Assembly: GCA_050736615.1 (NCBI GenBank)
Contig: JBOHWL010000214.1
Coordinates: 1-8,971, forward strand
Length of the DNA: 8,971 nt
From: JBOHWJ01 sp050736615
GTDB lineage: Bacteria; Desulfobacterota; Binatia; Binatales; Binataceae
Direction: 5' to 3'
Positions 6,464-8,971 of the stretch are shown here, in pieces. A program made the position numbers and the translations under genes. Under the pieces are notes generated by a model. That model made no database searches, had not been told where the DNA came from, and saw nothing but the letters and a program-made list of their open reading frames with translations. The first letter of the stretch is position 1. Each line of letters begins with the position of its first letter.

Positions 6464-7081
6464 ATGGCCGAACCGCATGAAAGCCGCGTCTACTATGAAC
6501 TGGCCCACTTCTACGATGCGGTCTTTGGCCGCGCCTTCGTCGATCACGAGCATGAAGTAATAGAATCGCTTGGCTTCCGGCCCGATCAGCGCGTACTCGA
6601 GGTTGGCGTGGGCACCGGTATTTCGCTCGACGCCTATCCACCCTACGTGCATATCGTGGGAATCGATCCCTCTGATCGGATGTTGGCGCAGGCGGTCGAA
6701 AAGACCCACGAGAACGCGTGGGGGCACATCGAGTTGCGGCACGGCGACGCGCAGCGTCTGGATTTTCCCGACAACAGCTTCGACTGGGTATGCAGCTTTC
6801 ACGTAATGACAGTGGTGCCGGATCCGCGACGCGTGATGGACGAGATGATTCGGGTCTGTAAACCCGGCGGGCGGATCGTCACCGTGAGTCATTTCGCCAG
6901 TGCCAATCCGATGTTGTTCTTTCTCGGTTGCGTGGTGAATCCGATCACCAAGCTTTTAGGCTGGACCACGCGCTTGCGCGCCCGCGATGTGCTCGACGGG
7001 CGCCAGTTGCGGATCGAACGCAACGAGCGCTTCTCACCACTTTCCGTGCACTATTGCATCATCACGAGCAAGGAAGCCTGA
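6464..7081 (+). CDS. Class I SAM-dependent methyltransferase, PmtA-like (phosphatidylethanolamine N-methyltransferase type)
   Basis: A 205-residue soluble or peripheral membrane enzyme with the Rossmann methyltransferase fold. It begins with YYELAHFYDAVFGRAF (10-25), as in bacterial PmtA proteins. SAM-binding motif I is VLEVGVGTGISL (44-55); the acidic residue binding the ribose is D68 in GIDPS; motif II is HGDAQRLDFPDNSFDWV (93-109); motif III is VCKPGGRIV (131-139). The EVGVGTG form and the 'VVPDP' stretch after motif II fit the PmtA/UbiE-like group that methylates phosphatidylethanolamine to phosphatidylcholine. The substrate is inferred from overall resemblance only; UbiE-type quinone methylation is the main alternative. 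The ATG at 6464 has GAGGT eight bases upstream, and a promoter candidate stands before it. Confidence 0.9.
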   Translation: MAEPHESRVYYELAHFYDAVFGRAFVDHEHEVIESLGFRPDQRVLEVGVGTGISLDAYPPYVHIVGIDPSDRMLAQAVEKTHENAWGHIELRHGDAQRLDFPDNSFDWVCSFHVMTVVPDPRRVMDEMIRVCKPGGRIVTVSHFASANPMLFFLGCVVNPITKLLGWTTRLRARDVLDGRQLRIERNERFSPLSVHYCIITSKEA

Positions 7082-7205
7082 AATCGGCGGCACGGCGTTT
7101 TTCATCATTGTCGGAACGTTCTGTCGGCAGGCACCCGGTGCGTTTGTGTCGCCTAGCCCGGTTCGCGGCCCGGTTGCCGGCGCACCTTTATTTCGAGGAA
7201 TTCAC

Positions 7206-7925
7206 ATGCGAACGTTCGCGGTCGCTCTGATTTTATCGGCAGTCTGCGCAATTGCCGGTCGCGCTTACGCGTATCAGTCCGAAACTGTGACCAATGGCGG
7301 CACGATTACCGGAATAGTGAAATACAACGGTCCGATACCGAAACGCCAACGCGTCGAGATCAGCAAGGACCGGGAAGTATGCGGCGTCAAACCGCTATAT
7401 GATCAAGCACTGATCGTCGGGACGGATGGCGGAGTTGAAAACGCGGTGGTGACCTTGACCGATATCGCGAAGGGGGCGCCGCTGAAACCGGAAAAGGGAG
7501 TCAAGTTCGACCAGAAGGACTGCGAATACGTCCCGCACGTCGCGGTTTTCCCCGCCGGCAGCACCATCGATATCATCAATTCCGACGACATCCTTCACAG
7601 TATTCATAGTGAATCCAGAATCAATCCCGTAGTCGATATGGCGCAGCCTGGTTTCAAGCGTGAAATGACGGTGAAAATCGCAAAACCGGAAATCATTAAG
7701 GTCACCTGCGACGCGCATAATTGGATGGAGGGCTGGTGGTACGTAACTGGCAATCCGTACTATGCGATTACAGGCACGGACGGTCGATTCCGTATCAATG
7801 ACGTACCACCGGGCAGTTATGTGCTGCAAGTCTGGCAGGAAAAGCTCGGCGTCCTGAGGCGGCCGATTACCGTGAAGCCCAACGCGTCGGTCACCGCTGA
7901 TTTCACCATGAAGCCCCGCAGCTGA
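7206..7925 (+). CDS. Exported protein with carboxypeptidase-regulatory-like fold and cupredoxin-type copper site
   Basis: A 239-residue exported protein of unassigned role. The first 22 residues are a Sec signal peptide ending AYA, before YQSE. The ATG at 7206 has GAGGAA five bases upstream. After the signal comes GGTITGIVKYNGPIP (31-45), the opening of a carboxypeptidase-regulatory-like beta domain, and its closing half GRFRINDVPPGSYVLQVW (193-210) lies near the C terminus. Between them is a cupredoxin-like region: HSIH (131-134), then C168, H171 and M174 in CDAHNWM. The CxxHxxM order is that of amicyanin-type type 1 copper sites, with H131 as the probable fourth ligand. Three further Cys/His residues (C59, C106, H111) could bind a second metal or form a disulphide. 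It may carry electrons or bind copper in the periplasm. It follows the methyltransferase by 124 bases. Confidence 0.85.
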   Translation: MRTFAVALILSAVCAIAGRAYAYQSETVTNGGTITGIVKYNGPIPKRQRVEISKDREVCGVKPLYDQALIVGTDGGVENAVVTLTDIAKGAPLKPEKGVKFDQKDCEYVPHVAVFPAGSTIDIINSDDILHSIHSESRINPVVDMAQPGFKREMTVKIAKPEIIKVTCDAHNWMEGWWYVTGNPYYAITGTDGRFRINDVPPGSYVLQVWQEKLGVLRRPITVKPNASVTADFTMKPRS

Positions 7926-7955
7926 AACGCCGCTTTCAAAGGGAATGCTCAGCTC

Positions 7956-8324
7956 ATGATCAAACGACTCGACCGCATCGATATCGCTACTGCGGAGCTT
8001 GGGGAAGCCAGCCGAATTTACCAGGATAATTTCGGCTTCACCATACGTTCCGGGTCCAACCCGAACGAGGCGACCATCAGTATCGGCGGCGCGGAGATTC
8101 GTCTGCGCTCAACCGTCGGGAGCGCCGACGTGATCGCCAGCAACTCGGAGGGACTTGCCGCGCTGTGGCTCGAAGCCGACAACGTTGATACTGTGGCGGC
8201 GAAGTTCAGCGAAAGCGGGATTCCATATGCGCCGATTCGTCATGACGAAGGCCGGCGGGTTCTGGCGGTCGAAGCGGCAACGGCCAATCAGGTGCCCTTG
8301 TTTATTTTCGACCGCCGCGGCTGA
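7956..8324 (+). CDS. VOC-superfamily (glyoxalase/epimerase-like) protein, probably without metal
   Basis: This 122-residue protein has the paired beta-alpha-beta-beta-beta modules of the vicinal-oxygen-chelate fold, with a layout like methylmalonyl-CoA epimerase: RLDRIDIATAELGEASRIYQ (4-23) opens module one, and SEGLAALWLEADNVDTVAAK (64-83) opens module two. In the epimerase the corresponding metal ligands lie in LDHIGIAV, GLHHIAL and a C-terminal ELVE; here the positions read LDRIDIA, GLAALWL and LFIFDR, so the first His, the second His and the Glu all appear lost. A binding, resistance or chaperone-like role is more likely than metal-dependent catalysis. The ATG at 7956 has AAAGGGA 11 bases upstream. 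It follows the copper-site gene by 30 bases and is probably co-transcribed. Confidence 0.75.
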   Translation: MIKRLDRIDIATAELGEASRIYQDNFGFTIRSGSNPNEATISIGGAEIRLRSTVGSADVIASNSEGLAALWLEADNVDTVAAKFSESGIPYAPIRHDEGRRVLAVEAATANQVPLFIFDRRG

Positions 8325-8584
8325 TTTCGTTAAAGTTTTGCTCCCCGAGCAATCTGACGCATTTCGTACAGTGGTCGACCGATTTTGAGTGGAGCGCCAC
8401 TGCGGATGAATACAACAGCTTTCGCTCTATAAAAAACCCTTATAAAACTTGGCGGATTCGGGCTCAATTAAACCAGAGCGAAACCGGTCGATGGCACGCT
8501 CGTAGCTTATAAACAGCGGCGATTCGTTCCCGAACCGGGCAATCAAGTCGGTGCGGCCCGAACGCAATAGAGGGAGGTAATCGA
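8325..8584. other. Intergenic region upstream of the HP-repeat exported protein
   Basis: These 260 bases contain no convincing gene. They hold a short hairpin AGTGG/CCACT (8388-8401), two TATAAA boxes (8428-8433 and 8441-8446) with no good -35 partner, the ECF-type promoter candidate at 8480-8504, and a strong AGGGAGGT ribosome binding site (8571-8578). No intrinsic terminator is seen after the VOC gene. Confidence 0.5.
8480..8504 (+). promoter_or_regulatory. Candidate ECF sigma-factor promoter
   Basis: GAAAC (8480-8484) and CGTA (8501-8504) are separated by exactly 16 bases. This agrees with the AAC-N16-CGT pattern of many ECF sigma factors; the B. subtilis SigW form is TGAAAC-N16-CGTA. Transcription would start near 8511, giving a leader of about 75 bases before the start at 8585. 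The match is to short motifs and could be chance. Confidence 0.35.
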
Positions 8585-8971
8585 ATGAAAGTTCGCGGCT
8601 TACTTATAGGCGCGGTATTGGGTCTTTTGTTTCTGGCCCCGCCCGTGTTCGCACAATCAAGGCAGGCGGAAAACCAGTTTGAAACCATGATGCGGAATCA
8701 TCCCGAGGCGCAGAAAAACCCCGCTCTACTGAACGACCCGCAATGGTTGCGCAAACATCCGGATGTTAAGAGGTTCATGAACAATCATCCTGGCGTGCGC
8801 AACCAGGAGATGGGCCGGGGTGGATTCGGCGAGTACGGACATAACCACAACTTCGCCGAAAATCGCGGCGAGGGCGCTTATGGTCCGCATCACCATTGGC
8901 ACAACAAAGAGTGGTGGTCGAAAAACAACCGCAATTGGGCCGAACAACATCATCCGGAGTGGTACAAGAAT
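8585..8971 (+). CDS. Small exported protein with repeated HP motifs and a His/Trp/Asn-rich tail (cut by the window edge)
   Basis: The frame starts at ATG 8585 with AGGGAGGT six bases upstream and is still open at the edge after 129 codons. A signal peptide (1-23, cleaved after VFA) precedes a region with repeated NHP/KHP motifs: RNHPEAQKNPALLNDPQWL (37-55), RKHPDVKRFM (56-65) and NNHPGVRNQE (66-75). The pattern 'hP..l...P.ll.d...l..HP.l..f...HPG' occurs, from memory, in unnamed exported proteins of proteobacteria and acidobacteria. The rest is rich in His, Trp, Asn and Gly (HHHWHNKEWW at 102-111), which could bind metal ions or stick to the envelope. The ECF-like promoter ahead suggests control by envelope stress. 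Function unknown. Confidence 0.85.
   Translation, partial: MKVRGLLIGAVLGLLFLAPPVFAQSRQAENQFETMMRNHPEAQKNPALLNDPQWLRKHPDVKRFMNNHPGVRNQEMGRGGFGEYGHNHNFAENRGEGAYGPHHHWHNKEWWSKNNRNWAEQHHPEWYKN

Noticed and set aside
8388..8401. AGTGG/CCACT hairpin as a terminator of the VOC gene
   Set aside because: Only 5 base pairs, and no T-run after it.
1..8971. CRISPR array, tRNA or rRNA genes
   Set aside because: No regularly spaced identical repeats and no tRNA-like cloverleaf with a TTCGA-type T-arm were found by eye.

Overview
The window reads as a stretch of ordinary chromosome from a Gram-negative bacterium, roughly 55-60% G+C by eye. The core is the housekeeping cluster queA-tgt-yajC-secD. With a PmtA-like lipid methyltransferase, a PlsC-type acyltransferase and several exported proteins, this points to a proteobacterium, Desulfobacterota or Binatota-like lineage. 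No rRNA or unique marker fixes the phylum, so that placement is an inference.

Layout. At the left edge (1-179, minus strand) is the N-terminal end of a gene that runs out of the window. It may be the start of a large helicase/AAA-type protein. It is divided from the next gene by about 490 bases without a convincing gene, holding a perfect hairpin (293-315) and a cluster of short repeated motifs (381-487) that could be a transposon end or an operator array. A PlsC-type acyltransferase follows (672-1427). Next comes a long two-tier palindrome (1466-1566) of the dispersed-repeat type.

The main operon is queA (1688-2707), tgt (2707-3831, overlapping by one base), yajC (3906-4265) and secD (4299-5957). 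QueA and Tgt make the queuosine-type wobble base in tRNA; YajC and SecD are accessory parts of the Sec protein-export machine. The usual next gene, secF, is absent: after secD come a small excisionase-family HTH gene (6166-6360) and a PmtA-like methyltransferase (6464-7081) with its own promoter candidate.

The right part holds an exported protein with a cupredoxin-like copper site set within a carboxypeptidase-regulatory-like fold (7206-7925), a VOC-fold protein that has lost the expected metal ligands (7956-8324), and a small exported His/Trp/Asn-rich protein with repeated HP motifs, cut by the right edge (8585-8971). The last gene has a very good ribosome binding site and, upstream, a motif pair that fits an ECF sigma-factor promoter.

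I see no complete new defence or mobile system. The most useful leads are the missing secF, the repeat cluster next to the left-edge gene, the copper-site protein and the ECF-like promoter.
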